From: Oceanibaculum pacificum
Lineage (GTDB): Bacteria > Pseudomonadota > Alphaproteobacteria > Oceanibaculales > Oceanibaculaceae
Direction: 5' to 3'
Assembly: GCF_001618175.1 (NCBI RefSeq)
Contig: NZ_LPXN01000095.1
Coordinates: 1 to 47,873, forward strand
DNA: 47,873 nt
This document shows, piece by piece, positions 36,351 to 45,445 of the stretch. The notes beneath the pieces were generated by a model. It did no database searches. It was not told the DNA's origin and saw only the letters and a program-made list of their open reading frames with translations. Position 1 is the first letter of the stretch. The number at the start of each line of letters is the position of its first letter. The translations under genes and the position numbers were made by a program.

Positions 36351-36372
36351 GACCAGACAAGCAATTGCCTGT
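36351..36372. promoter_or_regulatory. Candidate operator upstream of gntR
   Basis: GACCAGACAA (36351-36360) is an exact 10-base copy of 28435-28444. It overlaps an imperfect palindrome ACA-A-GCAATTGC-C-TGT (36357-36372). The site lies in the 120-base gap between iclR and gntR, 89 bases before the gntR start. Candidate autoregulatory site; the core GCAATT also recurs in the iclR promoter at 37228. Confidence 0.45.
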
Positions 36373-36382
36373 GCGGCCAGGA

Positions 36383-37171
36383 TCAGGCGGGCGTTCCGAT
36401 ATCGAGTGCCGCGGAAATTTTCTGCGACGCCTTGCGCAGGATGGGGATGAAGCGCTCGATCTCCTCGAAGCTGAGATGCGCTTCCGGCACCGAGGTGCCG
36501 AGGCCGGCGATCATGTTGCCGAAGGAATCGAAGATCGGCACGGCGCAGCCGACCACCCCCATGGTCAGCTCGCCGCGCGTCGACGCCCAGCCCTTGTCGC
36601 GCACCGTCTCGATCTGCGCCAGCAGGGTCTTGGCGTCGCAGATGGTGGTCGGCGTGAAACGCTCGAACGTCACGTCGCGCAGGAAACGGAACAGCTCCGC
36701 ATCCTCCATGCCGGCCAGATAGAGCTTGCCGATGGAGGTGCAGTAAAGCGGGGCGGAGTGGCCCGGCTCGAACTGCAGGCCGACCGAGCGCACGATGCGC
36801 GCGGCGTCGATATAGACGATCCGCCCCTCGGACATCACGCCGATCTGGCAATGTTCCTTAATCTCCTGGGCCAGCGCCAGCAGGATGGCGTGCGGCCCGT
36901 CCGCCGCGAAGGCGGCGCCGACGATGCTCAACCCAAGCTCGGTCAGGCGCGGGCCGGGCACGAAGCGCTTGGAGCCCATCGCGCGCTTCAGGTAGCCGCG
37001 CTCTGCAAGCTGGGTGGCGATGCGGTGCACCGTCGGGTTGGGCAAGTCCAGGCGGCTGGCGATCTCGGTGATCGAGACCGGGCCGCGATTGCCGACCACG
37101 CAGTCGATCACCGCGAAAATCCTGTCCGATGGGGCCTCGCCGGCCGTCTTCTCCCTGTCCGTCGCGTTCAT
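36383..37171 (-). CDS. IclR-family transcriptional regulator
   Basis: A 262-residue regulator: N-terminal winged helix (about 16-75, VSITEIASRLDLPNPTVHRIATQLAERGYL) and a C-terminal IclR effector domain (about 85-255) with YCTSIGKLYLAG and GELTMGVVGCAVPIFD. IclR proteins control uptake and degradation operons in response to a substrate-derived acid. It is divergent from the island B operon and is its probable regulator. The ATG at 37171 has GAAAGGG upstream; a longer frame to 37231 exists without family similarity. Confidence 0.93.
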   Translation of the reverse strand: MNATDREKTAGEAPSDRIFAVIDCVVGNRGPVSITEIASRLDLPNPTVHRIATQLAERGYLKRAMGSKRFVPGPRLTELGLSIVGAAFAADGPHAILLALAQEIKEHCQIGVMSEGRIVYIDAARIVRSVGLQFEPGHSAPLYCTSIGKLYLAGMEDAELFRFLRDVTFERFTPTTICDAKTLLAQIETVRDKGWASTRGELTMGVVGCAVPIFDSFGNMIAGLGTSVPEAHLSFEEIERFIPILRKASQKISAALDIGTPA

Positions 37172-37227
37172 TGCGCCCTTTCTCGTTGCATGGCGGAGCA
37201 TGGCTTTATCGCACTGACGAAAGATAG

Positions 37228-37305
37228 GCAATTAATTGCGTTTCTCGCTTGACGACTCTTTTCTAATTTAAAATAATAGAAAAAATAATTCCAGAAAATG
37301 GAATT
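37228..37305 (+). promoter_or_regulatory. Island B promoter with palindromes
   Basis: TTGACG (37249-37254), 17 bases, then AATAAT (37272-37277) form a sigma70-like promoter in an AT-rich patch. A dyad AATTCCA-GAAAA-TGGAATT (37287-37305) lies at the predicted start point. Upstream, GCAATTAATTGC (37228-37239) is a perfect 12-base palindrome, nearer the divergent iclR gene. TTCCA/TGGAA arms around 5 bases recall IclR-type sites, though in the opposite arm orientation to the E. coli IclR box. Confidence 0.55.
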
Positions 37306-37438
37306 CATAGGAACAAGGACGAATCACGCATCGTCCCGAAGGCGGAAAATGCCGCGTTCCACAGTCAGGTTGGTTTTCACGTCCCAGGGCGCCGTTCCCG
37401 TACGCGGCGACCCTTCAGGTCAATCAAGGGGGACTTTC

Positions 37439-38296
37439 ATGTCACTATCGATATTCCGCGCCGCGAGGCTGTTCGCCGTCATGCTGCTGCTGGCGGCCGC
37501 GATGCTGCTCTCCGCGCCGCAGAGCCATGCCCAGGGGTCGCGCCTGGACGAAATCATCAAGCGCGACAAGCTGATCGTCTCCACCTTCAGCACCGCGCCG
37601 CCGCTCTGCTTCACCGACGAGAAGGGCGAGCTGGTCGGCTTCGACATCGACATTGCCCGGCTGATCGCCAAGGGGCTGCTGGGCGACCCGAACAAGATCG
37701 AGTTCGTCACCGTCACCAGCGAGGGCCGCTGGCCGTCCGTTCTCTCGGGCCGGGCCGATTTCGGCATCGCCTCGACCACGGTCTATCCGGACCGCGCGAT
37801 CCGCGTGGCGTTCAGCTACCCCTACATGGATTCCGGCATCTCGGTGCTGGTGCGCAAGGATGCGGCGGTGAAGTCGCTGGCCGAGCTGAACAGCGACAAA
37901 TTCACCCTGGCCAACCTGTCCAACCCGCAGATGGCCGACCGCGCCAAGCGCTTCATGCCGAACATGAAGGTCATGACCTTCGACACGCCGAGCGCGATGT
38001 TCCTGGCGGTGAAGACCGGTCAGGCGACCGCCATGCAGATGGATACGCCGGTGGTCGACTGGTACGTCGCCAACAATGACGATCTGACGACTGTGCCGGA
38101 ACTTCTGGGCAATGTGCAGAACAACGCGATCTTCATGAAGCCCGGCGACCATACGCTGTGGCTGTATATCAGCACGGTGGTCCAGGAGCTGCGTCACGGT
38201 TCGCGCTATGACGAATATTCCGAAGTGTTCAAGAAGTGGTTCGGCCGCACGCCGCCGCCGCAGCGCTTCTACATGAACACCGCCGCGACGAAGTAA
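37439..38296 (+). CDS. Family 3 amino-acid ABC transporter substrate-binding protein (island B)
   Basis: A 285-residue periplasmic binding protein with a Sec signal (cleavage near SHAQ, residue 32). SBP_bac_3 motifs include PLCFTDEKGELVGFDIDIARLIAKG, EGRWPSVLSGRADFGIASTTVYPDRAIRVAFSYPY. It differs clearly from the island A binding protein, so the ligand may differ. The ATG at 37439 has an AAGGGGGA ribosome site; the longer frame to 37298 lies in the promoter region. First gene of the island B operon. Confidence 0.93.
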   Translation: MSLSIFRAARLFAVMLLLAAAMLLSAPQSHAQGSRLDEIIKRDKLIVSTFSTAPPLCFTDEKGELVGFDIDIARLIAKGLLGDPNKIEFVTVTSEGRWPSVLSGRADFGIASTTVYPDRAIRVAFSYPYMDSGISVLVRKDAAVKSLAELNSDKFTLANLSNPQMADRAKRFMPNMKVMTFDTPSAMFLAVKTGQATAMQMDTPVVDWYVANNDDLTTVPELLGNVQNNAIFMKPGDHTLWLYISTVVQELRHGSRYDEYSEVFKKWFGRTPPPQRFYMNTAATK

Positions 38297-38305
38297 GAGT
38301 CCGGC

Positions 38306-38341
38306 GTCCGGCGGGCGCGGGTGTGGCCCCGCCCGCCGGAC
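38306..38341 (+). promoter_or_regulatory. Strong intercistronic hairpin after the island B binding-protein gene
   Basis: GTCCGGCGGGCG (38306-38317) and CGCCCGCCGGAC (38330-38341) are perfectly complementary over 12 bases; inside the loop GGG/CCC (38319-38321, 38327-38329) add three pairs with one bulged C. It lies 9 bases after the binding-protein stop with no T-run, in the same relative position as the hairpin in island A. It probably stabilises the upstream message or reduces readthrough to the permeases. Confidence 0.7.
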
Positions 38342-38439
38342 ACCCCTCCAACCCGCGCCCGCCGCTTTCGACCCTCCGAGCCAGCCGCGCTTCGGAAACG
38401 GTCGCGCGCGTCCGGATCCGGGCTTCCTGGAAGGCTGAC

Positions 38440-39096
38440 ATGTCGTTCGACGTCAATTTCATCCTGCGCAACCTGCCGGTCTTCCTGGAAGGGTTGACGG
38501 TGACGGTGCAGATATCGGCGCTGGCCATCGCCTTCTCCCTGATCTGGGGGCTGGTGGTGGTGATCGCCCGGCTGTCGCGCGTCAAGGCGCTGCGCGGCCT
38601 GGCCGCCGCCTATGTCGAGCTGGTGCGCAACACCCCGGTGCTGGTGCAGATGTATTTCATCTTCTTCGGCTCCGCCGTCGCCGGCTATCCGATCAGCGGC
38701 TTCATGGCCGGGCTGATCGCGCTGTCGGCGCAGAATGGCGGCTATGTGGCCGAGATCTACCGCGCCGGCATCCAGTCGATCAGCCAGCGCCAGGTCGAGG
38801 CCGGCATGGCGCTGGGCATGCAGGGGCGGCAGGTCTTCTCCATCGTTGTGCTGCCGCAGGCGATCCGACGGGTGATCCCGCCGATCAGCAACCAGGGCAT
38901 CGTCATCATCAAGGACACGGCGCTGGTCTCCACCCTGTCGGTGGCGGAGATGACCTACCACGCCCGGCTGCTGACCGACCGCACGGCGGCGGCCTATGAG
39001 GTGTTCTTCACGCTGGCCTTGTTCTACCTGCTGGTCACCACGGTCTTCTCCGGCGTCATGCGCCTGCTCGAATGGCGCTTGCGCGTGGCGCAGTAG
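38440..39096 (+). CDS. Amino-acid ABC transporter permease 1 (island B)
   Basis: A 218-residue His/Glu/Gln-type permease with the EAA loop VEAGMALGMQGRQVFSIVVLPQA and about five helices. ELVRNTPVLVQMYFIFFG is the conserved region before helix 3. The ATG at 38440 gives the usual family N-terminus; the frame extends upstream into the hairpin region without similarity. It is followed 13 bases later by permease 2. Confidence 0.93.
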   Translation: MSFDVNFILRNLPVFLEGLTVTVQISALAIAFSLIWGLVVVIARLSRVKALRGLAAAYVELVRNTPVLVQMYFIFFGSAVAGYPISGFMAGLIALSAQNGGYVAEIYRAGIQSISQRQVEAGMALGMQGRQVFSIVVLPQAIRRVIPPISNQGIVIIKDTALVSTLSVAEMTYHARLLTDRTAAAYEVFFTLALFYLLVTTVFSGVMRLLEWRLRVAQ

Positions 39097-39109
39097 GAAG
39101 GGGCCGGAC

Positions 39110-39757
39110 ATGTTCGACATATTGATCGCAAACGGCCACCTGCTGCTCGCCGGCGCGGTGGTCACGCTCTACCTCTCGGCGGGGGCGGCGGCGATGGCCG
39201 CCGTGCTGGGGGCCGGGCTGGCGCTGTTGCAGCTCTTCGCCTTCTGGCCGCTCCGGCTGCTGGTGGAGGCCTATCTCTACATCATGCGCGGCGTGCCGCT
39301 GCTCGTGCTGCTGTTCGCCATGTACTACATGCTGCCCTATGCTGGCGTGAACGTGAATCCGACCGCCGGCGGCATGGTGGTCATCGCGCTGTATTTCTCC
39401 GCCTTCATGAGCGAGGTGTTCCGCGGCGCGATCCTGGCGGTGCCGAAGGGCCAGTGGGACGCGGCGCGGGCGCTGGGCATGTTCGGGCGCACCATGATGG
39501 TCATCGTCGTCGCTCCGCAGGCGCTGCGACTGGCCGGGCCTCCTTTCGTCAATACCTGCATCATGCTGGTGAAGGGCACCTCGCTGGTCTCCATCATCGG
39601 CCTGCTTGAGGTCACCATGGCCGGCCGGCAGATCGTCGAGCGCACCCTGGCGCCGTTCCAGATCTTCACCGGCGTGGCCGTCATCTACTTCCTCATCTGC
39701 TACTCGCTGTCGGTCTATGGCCGCTACCTGGAAAGGCGGACCAGCTATGTCCACTAA
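39110..39757 (+). CDS. Amino-acid ABC transporter permease 2 (island B)
   Basis: A 215-residue permease with the EAA loop [23 protein letters not shown] and [13 protein letters not shown] at the family's RGxPLL site. An AGGAAGGGG site precedes the ATG at 39110. Its last codons overlap the start of the ATPase gene by 11 bases. Pairs with permease 1. Confidence 0.93.
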   Translation: MFDILIANGHLLLAGAVVTLYLSAGAAAMAAVLGAGLALLQLFAFWPLRLLVEAYLYIMRGVPLLVLLFAMYYMLPYAGVNVNPTAGGMVVIALYFSAFMSEVFRGAILAVPKGQWDAARALGMFGRTMMVIVVAPQALRLAGPPFVNTCIMLVKGTSLVSIIGLLEVTMAGRQIVERTLAPFQIFTGVAVIYFLICYSLSVYGRYLERRTSYVH

Positions 39758-40541
39758 GCCAAACCCCACGCCCGCAATCGCCGTCGACGGCGTGTCGAAA
39801 TGGTTCGGCAAGCTGAAGGTGCTGGATGAGGTCTCGACCGCCGTCGCCCCCGGCGAAGCGGTGGTCGTGATCGGCCCCAGCGGTTCGGGCAAGACCACGC
39901 TGCTGCGCTGCATCAACCTGCTGGAGGAATTCCAGGAAGGCGAAATCCGCATCGACGGGGAGCCGATCGGCTATTCCGGCAGCGGCGGCCAGCGCATCCG
40001 CCGGCCGGAGCGCGAGGTGGCGCGCATGCGCGCCCAGCTCGGGATGGTGTTCCAGAGCTTCAATCTGTTCCCGCACATGAACGTGCTGAAGAACGTCATG
40101 GTCGCCCCGGTGCGCATCAAGGGCGTGCCGCGCAAGGAGGCGGAGGCCATTGCCGTCGACCTGCTGGAGCGGGTCGGCCTGGGCGACAAGCTGGCGTCGA
40201 TGCCGGCCAAGCTGTCCGGCGGGCAGCAGCAGCGCGTCGCCATCGCCCGGGCGCTGGCGATGAATCCGGAGCTGATGCTGTTCGACGAGCCGACCTCGGC
40301 CCTCGACCCCGAACTGGTGGGCGAGGTGCTGGGCGTCATGCGCCAGCTGGTGGAGGAGGGGATGACCATGGTCATCGTCACCCACGAGATGCAGTTCGCC
40401 CGCGAGGTCGCGCACCGCGTGGTGTTCATGGCCGAGGGCAAGATCGTCGAGCAGGGGCCGCCGGACGATCTGTTCGGCAACCCGCAATCCGAACGGCTCC
40501 AGACATTCCTGAAACGCTTCCGCGAAGGCTACATGATATGA
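39747..40541 (+). CDS. Polar amino-acid ABC transporter, ATP-binding protein (island B)
   Basis: A 264-residue ATPase. Walker A GPSGSGKT is at about 43-50, signature LSGGQQQR and Walker [15 protein letters not shown] follow, with the switch His in [10 protein letters not shown]. An insertion around [20 protein letters not shown] is seen between Walker A and the Q-loop, as in some arginine/ectoine-type ATPases. Overlaps the permease end and its own stop overlaps the next start by ATGA. Confidence 0.93.
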   Translation: MSTKPNPTPAIAVDGVSKWFGKLKVLDEVSTAVAPGEAVVVIGPSGSGKTTLLRCINLLEEFQEGEIRIDGEPIGYSGSGGQRIRRPEREVARMRAQLGMVFQSFNLFPHMNVLKNVMVAPVRIKGVPRKEAEAIAVDLLERVGLGDKLASMPAKLSGGQQQRVAIARALAMNPELMLFDEPTSALDPELVGEVLGVMRQLVEEGMTMVIVTHEMQFAREVAHRVVFMAEGKIVEQGPPDDLFGNPQSERLQTFLKRFREGYMI

Positions 40542-41704
40542 GCGGGATTCCCGAACGCACCAGCGGCGGCCGGCCGCTCTGGGCCGAGATCGACCTGGAC
40601 GCGGTGGCCGATAATTTCCAGGCCTTGCGCGCCATGGTCGGCCCCGATGTGCGGATTTATGCGTGCCTGAAGGGCAATGGCTATGGCTGCGGCGTGGAAG
40701 CGGTCGGGCTGCGGCTGGCGGCGGAGGGGGCGGAGGCTTTCGCGGTCGGCAATATCGACGACGCGCTGCATCTGCGCGCCGCCGGCATAAGCCAGCCGAT
40801 CCTGCTCTACCCCACCTGCCTGCCGGATGCGCTGGAGCTGGTGACCGGCCATGACCTCACCATCACCATCTCCAGCATCGAGGAGGCGGAGGCCTGGGCC
40901 GCGGTGGCGACCCGGCCGCTCGACGCCTTCATCAAGCTGGATGTGGGCGCCTTCCGCGCCGGCGTGGCGCCGCATGAGGCGGCGGCGCTGGGCCGGCGCA
41001 TGCGGGAGCTGAATTGCTTTCGCCTGGCGGGCATTTACGGCCATCTGAACCTGCCCGATCCCACCGGCATGGAGCCCTATGCCGCCTGGCAGTTCGACCG
41101 CTTCAAGGACTCGGTGGCGGCGATGCAGGCCGACGGCACGGCGCTGCCGGTGCGCATGGTCTCCGGCACTGCCGCCGTGATGCATTACCCGGAGATGGAT
41201 CTGAACGCGGTCGATCCCGGTCGCATCCTCTATGGCATCGGCTTTGCCGGAACCCGGCGGCAGCCTGACCTGAAGCCGGCGCTGAAGGCGCTGAAGGCCC
41301 GGCTGATCCTGTGCAAGTCGCTGGCCGGGGAGGATATGGGCGGCTACGCCCCGCCCTTCGCCGTGCGGCCCGGCATGCGCCTGGGCATCATCCCGCTGGG
41401 CTGGGGCGACGGTTTTCCCCGGCCGCTGCCGGAAGGGGCGCTGGCGCTGGTGCGCGGCAAGCGCGTGCCGCTGGTCGGCCCGACCCATTTCGAGCATCTG
41501 CGCATCGACCTGACCGACGTGCCCGAGGCAGCACTGGGCGACGAGGTGGTGCTGATCGGCAGCCAGGGCGACGAGACCCTGCCGGTGGATGAGGTCGCCC
41601 AGCGCTGGGGCCTCACCGCGCTGGAGCTGGTCGGCACGCTGCGCGCGCATATCCATCGCCGCTATGGCGGCCTTCCATCCTCACGCAAGGAGACTGCGGC
41701 ATGA
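40538..41704 (+). CDS. Alanine-racemase-family amino acid racemase (island B)
   Basis: A 388-residue fold-type III PLP enzyme. The Schiff-base Lys45 is in LKGNGYGCG, Arg229 in DPGRILYG matches the PLP-nitrogen Arg219 of the Geobacillus enzyme, and Tyr270 in GGYAPPF matches catalytic Tyr265. Tyr284 is Trp289 and Met312 is Phe318 by the same hand alignment, so the substrate pocket looks altered while the two catalytic bases are kept. It probably racemises an amino acid delivered by the importer whose ATPase gene it overlaps. Its stop overlaps the next start. Alanine itself is one possibility. Confidence 0.88.
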   Translation: MSGIPERTSGGRPLWAEIDLDAVADNFQALRAMVGPDVRIYACLKGNGYGCGVEAVGLRLAAEGAEAFAVGNIDDALHLRAAGISQPILLYPTCLPDALELVTGHDLTITISSIEEAEAWAAVATRPLDAFIKLDVGAFRAGVAPHEAAALGRRMRELNCFRLAGIYGHLNLPDPTGMEPYAAWQFDRFKDSVAAMQADGTALPVRMVSGTAAVMHYPEMDLNAVDPGRILYGIGFAGTRRQPDLKPALKALKARLILCKSLAGEDMGGYAPPFAVRPGMRLGIIPLGWGDGFPRPLPEGALALVRGKRVPLVGPTHFEHLRIDLTDVPEAALGDEVVLIGSQGDETLPVDEVAQRWGLTALELVGTLRAHIHRRYGGLPSSRKETAA

Positions 41705-42996
41705 GTGTCGCCACGCCCTGGTCGGCCGATTTCGCCGCCGACCTCACTACCGCCGATCCGCGCATCCAGCGGCTGATCGCCGCCGAGGAGACCCGGAACA
41801 ACGGCACCGTCAACCTGATCGCCTCGGAGAGCTATTGCCCGAAGGCGACGGTGGAGGCGGAAGCCTCGATCCTGGTGAACAAGAACGCGACCGGCTATCC
41901 GGCCGAGCGCAACGTGGCCGGTTGCCAGGTGATCAACGAGATCGAGGAACTGGCCTGCGCCCGCGCCCTGGCGCTGTTCGGGGCGGAGCACGCCAACATC
42001 CAGGCGCTCAGCTCCACCATCGCCAACATCGCCGTGCTGCGCGGGCTGCTGAAGCAGGGCGACACCATCCTGTCGCTGCGCGAATCGGCCGGCGGCCATC
42101 ACAGCCACGGCGCGCGCTATCACGTCTCCGGCCAGGACTACAAGGTGGTCGGCTTCGGCGTCGACGAGGCGGTCGGCGCCATCGATCTGGAGGCGGTGCT
42201 GAAGAAGGCCAGGGCCGAGCGCCCGGCGATGATCGTCGCCGGCTCGACCGCCTATCCGCGCGCCATCGATTTCAAGGGCTTGCGGCGCATCGCCGACGAG
42301 GTGGGGGCGCTGTTCTTCGCCGATATCGCGCATGTCGCCGGGCTGGTGGTGACCGGGCTGCACGAGAATCCGGCCCCCTATGCCGACGTTGTCACCACCT
42401 CGACCCACAAGACCTTCTGCGGCCCGCGCACCGGCGGGCTGATCCTGTCGCGCAAGGCGCATGCGGCGGCGGTGGACGATGCGCTGTTCCCCGGCATGCA
42501 GGGCGCGCCCGGCGCGCACATCATCGCCGGCCGGGCGGTGCTGTTCGACATCGTCTCCCGCCCCGGCTTCAAGGCGCTGATGACCCGCGTGCTGGAGAAT
42601 GCGCAGCATCTGGCGAAGGCGGTGCTGGATACCGGCATCCCGCTCTATCTGGGCGGCACCGACACGCACATGGTGGTCGCCGACCTGCGCAAGCTGGACG
42701 TCTCCGAGGTGGCGCTCGACCGGGTCCTGGAGGAGCACAACATCCTGTGCAACCGCATCACCCTGCCGATCCGCGACGGCGATGCCAGCCGCGTCGGGCT
42801 GCGTCTCGGCTCCAACGCCATGACCATTCGCGGCATGGATGCCGAGGGGCTGGCCACCGCCGCCCAGGCCATCGCCAGCATCGTCCGCCGCCCAGACCGG
42901 GCGCTGGACGCCGGTCTGGCCAAGCGCATGCGCGCCCTGGGCGATGCATATCCGGTGCCGCTGGGCTTCCTGCCGCAGCAGGCGGCGGCTGCCTGA
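41701..42996 (+). CDS. Serine hydroxymethyltransferase-family PLP enzyme lacking folate-reaction residues
   Basis: A 431-residue SHMT homologue. PLP features are kept: DIAHVAG, TSTHKTFCGPRTGG with the Schiff-base Lys, and VGLRLGSNA with the carboxylate-binding Arg. Against E. coli GlyA NKYAEGYPGKRYYGG, this protein reads NKNATGYPAERNVAG, so Tyr55, Glu57 and Tyr65 become Asn, Thr and Val; the stacking His126 also appears to be Ala (SAGGHHSHG). Glu57 is needed for folate-dependent hydroxymethyl transfer. A folate-independent aldolase or transaldolase is therefore likely; alpha-methylserine aldolase is a known SHMT-like example. ATGA overlap with the racemase gene. Confidence 0.85.
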   Translation: MSVATPWSADFAADLTTADPRIQRLIAAEETRNNGTVNLIASESYCPKATVEAEASILVNKNATGYPAERNVAGCQVINEIEELACARALALFGAEHANIQALSSTIANIAVLRGLLKQGDTILSLRESAGGHHSHGARYHVSGQDYKVVGFGVDEAVGAIDLEAVLKKARAERPAMIVAGSTAYPRAIDFKGLRRIADEVGALFFADIAHVAGLVVTGLHENPAPYADVVTTSTHKTFCGPRTGGLILSRKAHAAAVDDALFPGMQGAPGAHIIAGRAVLFDIVSRPGFKALMTRVLENAQHLAKAVLDTGIPLYLGGTDTHMVVADLRKLDVSEVALDRVLEEHNILCNRITLPIRDGDASRVGLRLGSNAMTIRGMDAEGLATAAQAIASIVRRPDRALDAGLAKRMRALGDAYPVPLGFLPQQAAAA

Positions 42997-43031
42997 ATTT
43001 TCAAGAAAACACCCGTACCGCACGAGGAAAC

Positions 43032-44258
43032 ATGTCCGCTCAACAGAATACGGCCGCTTCGGGCAAGGGGCCCCTGGCCGGCCTGCGCGTGATCGATGCC
43101 GGCACCATGATCGCCGGCCCGCTGGGGGCGACCCAACTCGCCGATTTCGGCGCCGACGTGATCAAGCTGGAGCAGCCCGGCATCGGCGACCCGATGCGCC
43201 ACTGGACGCCGATGAAGGATGACAAGTCGCTGTGGTGGAAGGTGATCGGCCGCAACAAGCGGCTGATCACGCTGAGCCTGTCGAAGCCGGAAGGGCAGGA
43301 GATTTTCCGCGAGCTGGTGAAGACCGCCGATGTGGTGATCGAGAATTACCGCCCCGGCACCTTCGAGAAATGGGGGCTCGGCTATAAGGAGCTGGCCAAG
43401 ATCAATCCGCGCCTGGTGCTGGTGCGGGTGTCGGGCTTCGGCCAGACCGGCCCGTACAGCCATCGCGGCGGCTATGGCACCATTGCCGAGGCGTTCAGCG
43501 GCATCCCGTCCTTCACCGGCTTTCCGGACCGGCCGCCGACGCTGCCCGGCTTCCCGATGGCCGATTCGGTGGCCGCCACCTTCGCCGCCATGTCGGCGAT
43601 GTTCGCGATCTATCGCCGCGACCAGGGCGGGGCCGGCCACGGCCAGGAGATCGATGTCAGCCTGTTCGAGCCGATCTTCCGGCTGACCGAGGCGCAGGTG
43701 ATCGGCTTCGACCAGCTCGGCATCGTGAAGACCCGCCAGGGCAACCGGCTGGCCGAGGATTCGCCGCGCAACACCTACGAGACGCGCGACGGCAAATGGG
43801 TCGGCATCTCCGCCAGCTCGCAGAAGACCTTCGAGCGGCTGGCCGCCGCCATCGGCCGGCCGGACATGATCACCGACCCGCGCTTCACCAGCAACGCGGC
43901 GCGCTGCGAGCATGCCGACTATCTGGACGGCATCATCGCCGACTGGTTTCGCCTGCATGACGCCGCCGAGGTGTCGCGCATCTTCGACGAGGCTGATGTG
44001 GTGGCCGGGCTGGTCTACGACATCCAGGACATCGTGAACGACCCGCATTACCAGGCGCGCCAGAGCATCGTCGACGTGCCGGACGCGGATTTCGGCTCGG
44101 TCCGGATGCAGAACGCCATCCCGCGCTTCGTCGAGACGCCGGGCGAGGTGCGTTTCGCCGGCGCGCATCTGGGCGCGCATAACCGCGACATCTATCTGGG
44201 CGAGCTGGGATTGACCGAGGCCGATCTGGCGCGCCTCGCCGAACAGCAAGTCATCTGA
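43032..44258 (+). CDS. CaiB/BaiF family (class III) CoA-transferase
   Basis: A 408-residue CoA-transferase that moves CoA between carboxylic acids. Family motifs are GLRVIDAGTMIAGPLGATQLADFGAD, VIENYRPGTFEKWGL, and PMADSVAATFAAM containing the catalytic Asp178 that forms the acyl anhydride. The frame is open upstream to 41589, but that part overlaps the SHMT-like gene and is out-of-frame noise; the ATG at 43032 has an ACGAGGAAA site. It would activate the acid left after removal of the amino group, feeding the thiolase-fold protein encoded 12 bases downstream. Confidence 0.92.
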   Translation: MSAQQNTAASGKGPLAGLRVIDAGTMIAGPLGATQLADFGADVIKLEQPGIGDPMRHWTPMKDDKSLWWKVIGRNKRLITLSLSKPEGQEIFRELVKTADVVIENYRPGTFEKWGLGYKELAKINPRLVLVRVSGFGQTGPYSHRGGYGTIAEAFSGIPSFTGFPDRPPTLPGFPMADSVAATFAAMSAMFAIYRRDQGGAGHGQEIDVSLFEPIFRLTEAQVIGFDQLGIVKTRQGNRLAEDSPRNTYETRDGKWVGISASSQKTFERLAAAIGRPDMITDPRFTSNAARCEHADYLDGIIADWFRLHDAAEVSRIFDEADVVAGLVYDIQDIVNDPHYQARQSIVDVPDADFGSVRMQNAIPRFVETPGEVRFAGAHLGAHNRDIYLGELGLTEADLARLAEQQVI

Positions 44259-44270
44259 GGGGCAGGGATC

Positions 44271-45434
44271 ATGACGGACCATCCTTTCGACGGCGTGCGC
44301 ATCGTCGGCGTCGGGCAGACGCTCTACGAGAAGCGCTCGCAGAAGCCGATCCACCGCATCCTGTGGGAGGCGGCCGACCTGGCGCTGAAATCGGCCGGGC
44401 TGAAATGGCGTCAGGCCGACGGGCTGGCGCTGACCAGCTTCGTGCTGCCGCCGGACAATGTGGCGACGGTGGCCGAGCATTTCGGCCTGGAGGCCCGCTT
44501 CCTGTTCCAGGGCCTGTATGGTGGGGCCAGCGGCATCATCGGCATGATGCATGCCGCTCGCGCCATCCGCGACGGCGATGCGGAGGTGGTGATCTGCCTG
44601 GCCGGCGACGCCTTCGACGTGGCGGCGCATAACGAGATGCTGGACCGCTTCAACGGCTCGGTGCGCGACTATCTCTCGCCCTACGGCTTCGGCGGGGCGA
44701 ACGGCATGTTCGCGCTGCACACCCGGCTCTATATGGAGCGCAACGGGGCGACGCGGGAGGATTTCGGCCGGCTTTGCGTCGCCCAGCGCGAGAATGCGCT
44801 GCGCAACCCGAACGCGTTGTTCAAGGAGCCGCTGACGATGGACGCCTATCTGAACGCCCGCGAGATCGCCGATCCGCTGCGGCTCTACGATTGCGTCATG
44901 CCGTGCTTCGGGGGCGACTGCATCATCCTGGCCAGCGAGAAGGTGGCGCGCACGCTGAAGGGCCCGCAGCTGCGCATCCTGGGCGGCGGCGAATACCATA
45001 ATTTCCCGGCCAACGACGTCTATTCGCTGAGTGCGGGCTGGGAAGGCTTCTCCGACCGGATGTACAGCCGCGCCGGCATCGGCCCGAAGGATCTGCATTT
45101 CGCGCAGCTCTACGACGATTACCCGGTGATGGAATATATCCAGCTCGAAGGCATGCAGATCAGCCCGAAGGGCAAGACGCATGAATGGCTGCGCAAGACC
45201 GACGTGACCTGGAAGGGCGAAATGCCGATCAATACCGGCGGCGGCCAGCTTTCCGCCGGTCAGGCCGGGGCCAGCGGCGGCATGATCGGCGTGGTCGAGG
45301 GGGTGCTGCAGCTGCGCGGCGAGGGCGGCGAGCGCCAGGTGAAGTGCCAGCGCGGCGTCGTCTCCGGCTACGGCATGGTCGCCTATGGGCGCGGCCTGTC
45401 GGCCAGCGCCGCCATTCTCGAACGCATCGATTGA
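44271..45434 (+). CDS. Thiolase-fold protein (SCP-x/Ltp2-like) without the thiolase Cys and His
   Basis: A 387-residue thiolase-superfamily protein of the lipid-transfer-like group. At the nucleophile position it has LYGGASG, with no Cys; the usual GHP His region reads NTGGGQLSAGQAGASGG; and the final catalytic Cys loop reads VVSGYGMVAYG. Normal thiolysis is therefore unlikely. In steroid side-chain breakdown, Ltp2 proteins with similar losses act as retro-aldolases with a DUF35 partner, and tyrosines are catalytic there; Tyr-rich LYDDYPVMEYI and GYGMVAYG are present here. The DUF35 gene follows directly (11 bases). Confidence 0.88.
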   Translation: MTDHPFDGVRIVGVGQTLYEKRSQKPIHRILWEAADLALKSAGLKWRQADGLALTSFVLPPDNVATVAEHFGLEARFLFQGLYGGASGIIGMMHAARAIRDGDAEVVICLAGDAFDVAAHNEMLDRFNGSVRDYLSPYGFGGANGMFALHTRLYMERNGATREDFGRLCVAQRENALRNPNALFKEPLTMDAYLNAREIADPLRLYDCVMPCFGGDCIILASEKVARTLKGPQLRILGGGEYHNFPANDVYSLSAGWEGFSDRMYSRAGIGPKDLHFAQLYDDYPVMEYIQLEGMQISPKGKTHEWLRKTDVTWKGEMPINTGGGQLSAGQAGASGGMIGVVEGVLQLRGEGGERQVKCQRGVVSGYGMVAYGRGLSASAAILERID

Positions 45435-45445
45435 GGGAGCCGATC

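Noticed and set aside
41589-44258. 889-codon frame that could suggest a fused SHMT-region/CoA-transferase protein
   Set aside because: The first ~480 codons are the SHMT-like gene read in the wrong frame; only the part from 43032 has CoA-transferase similarity and its own ribosome site.
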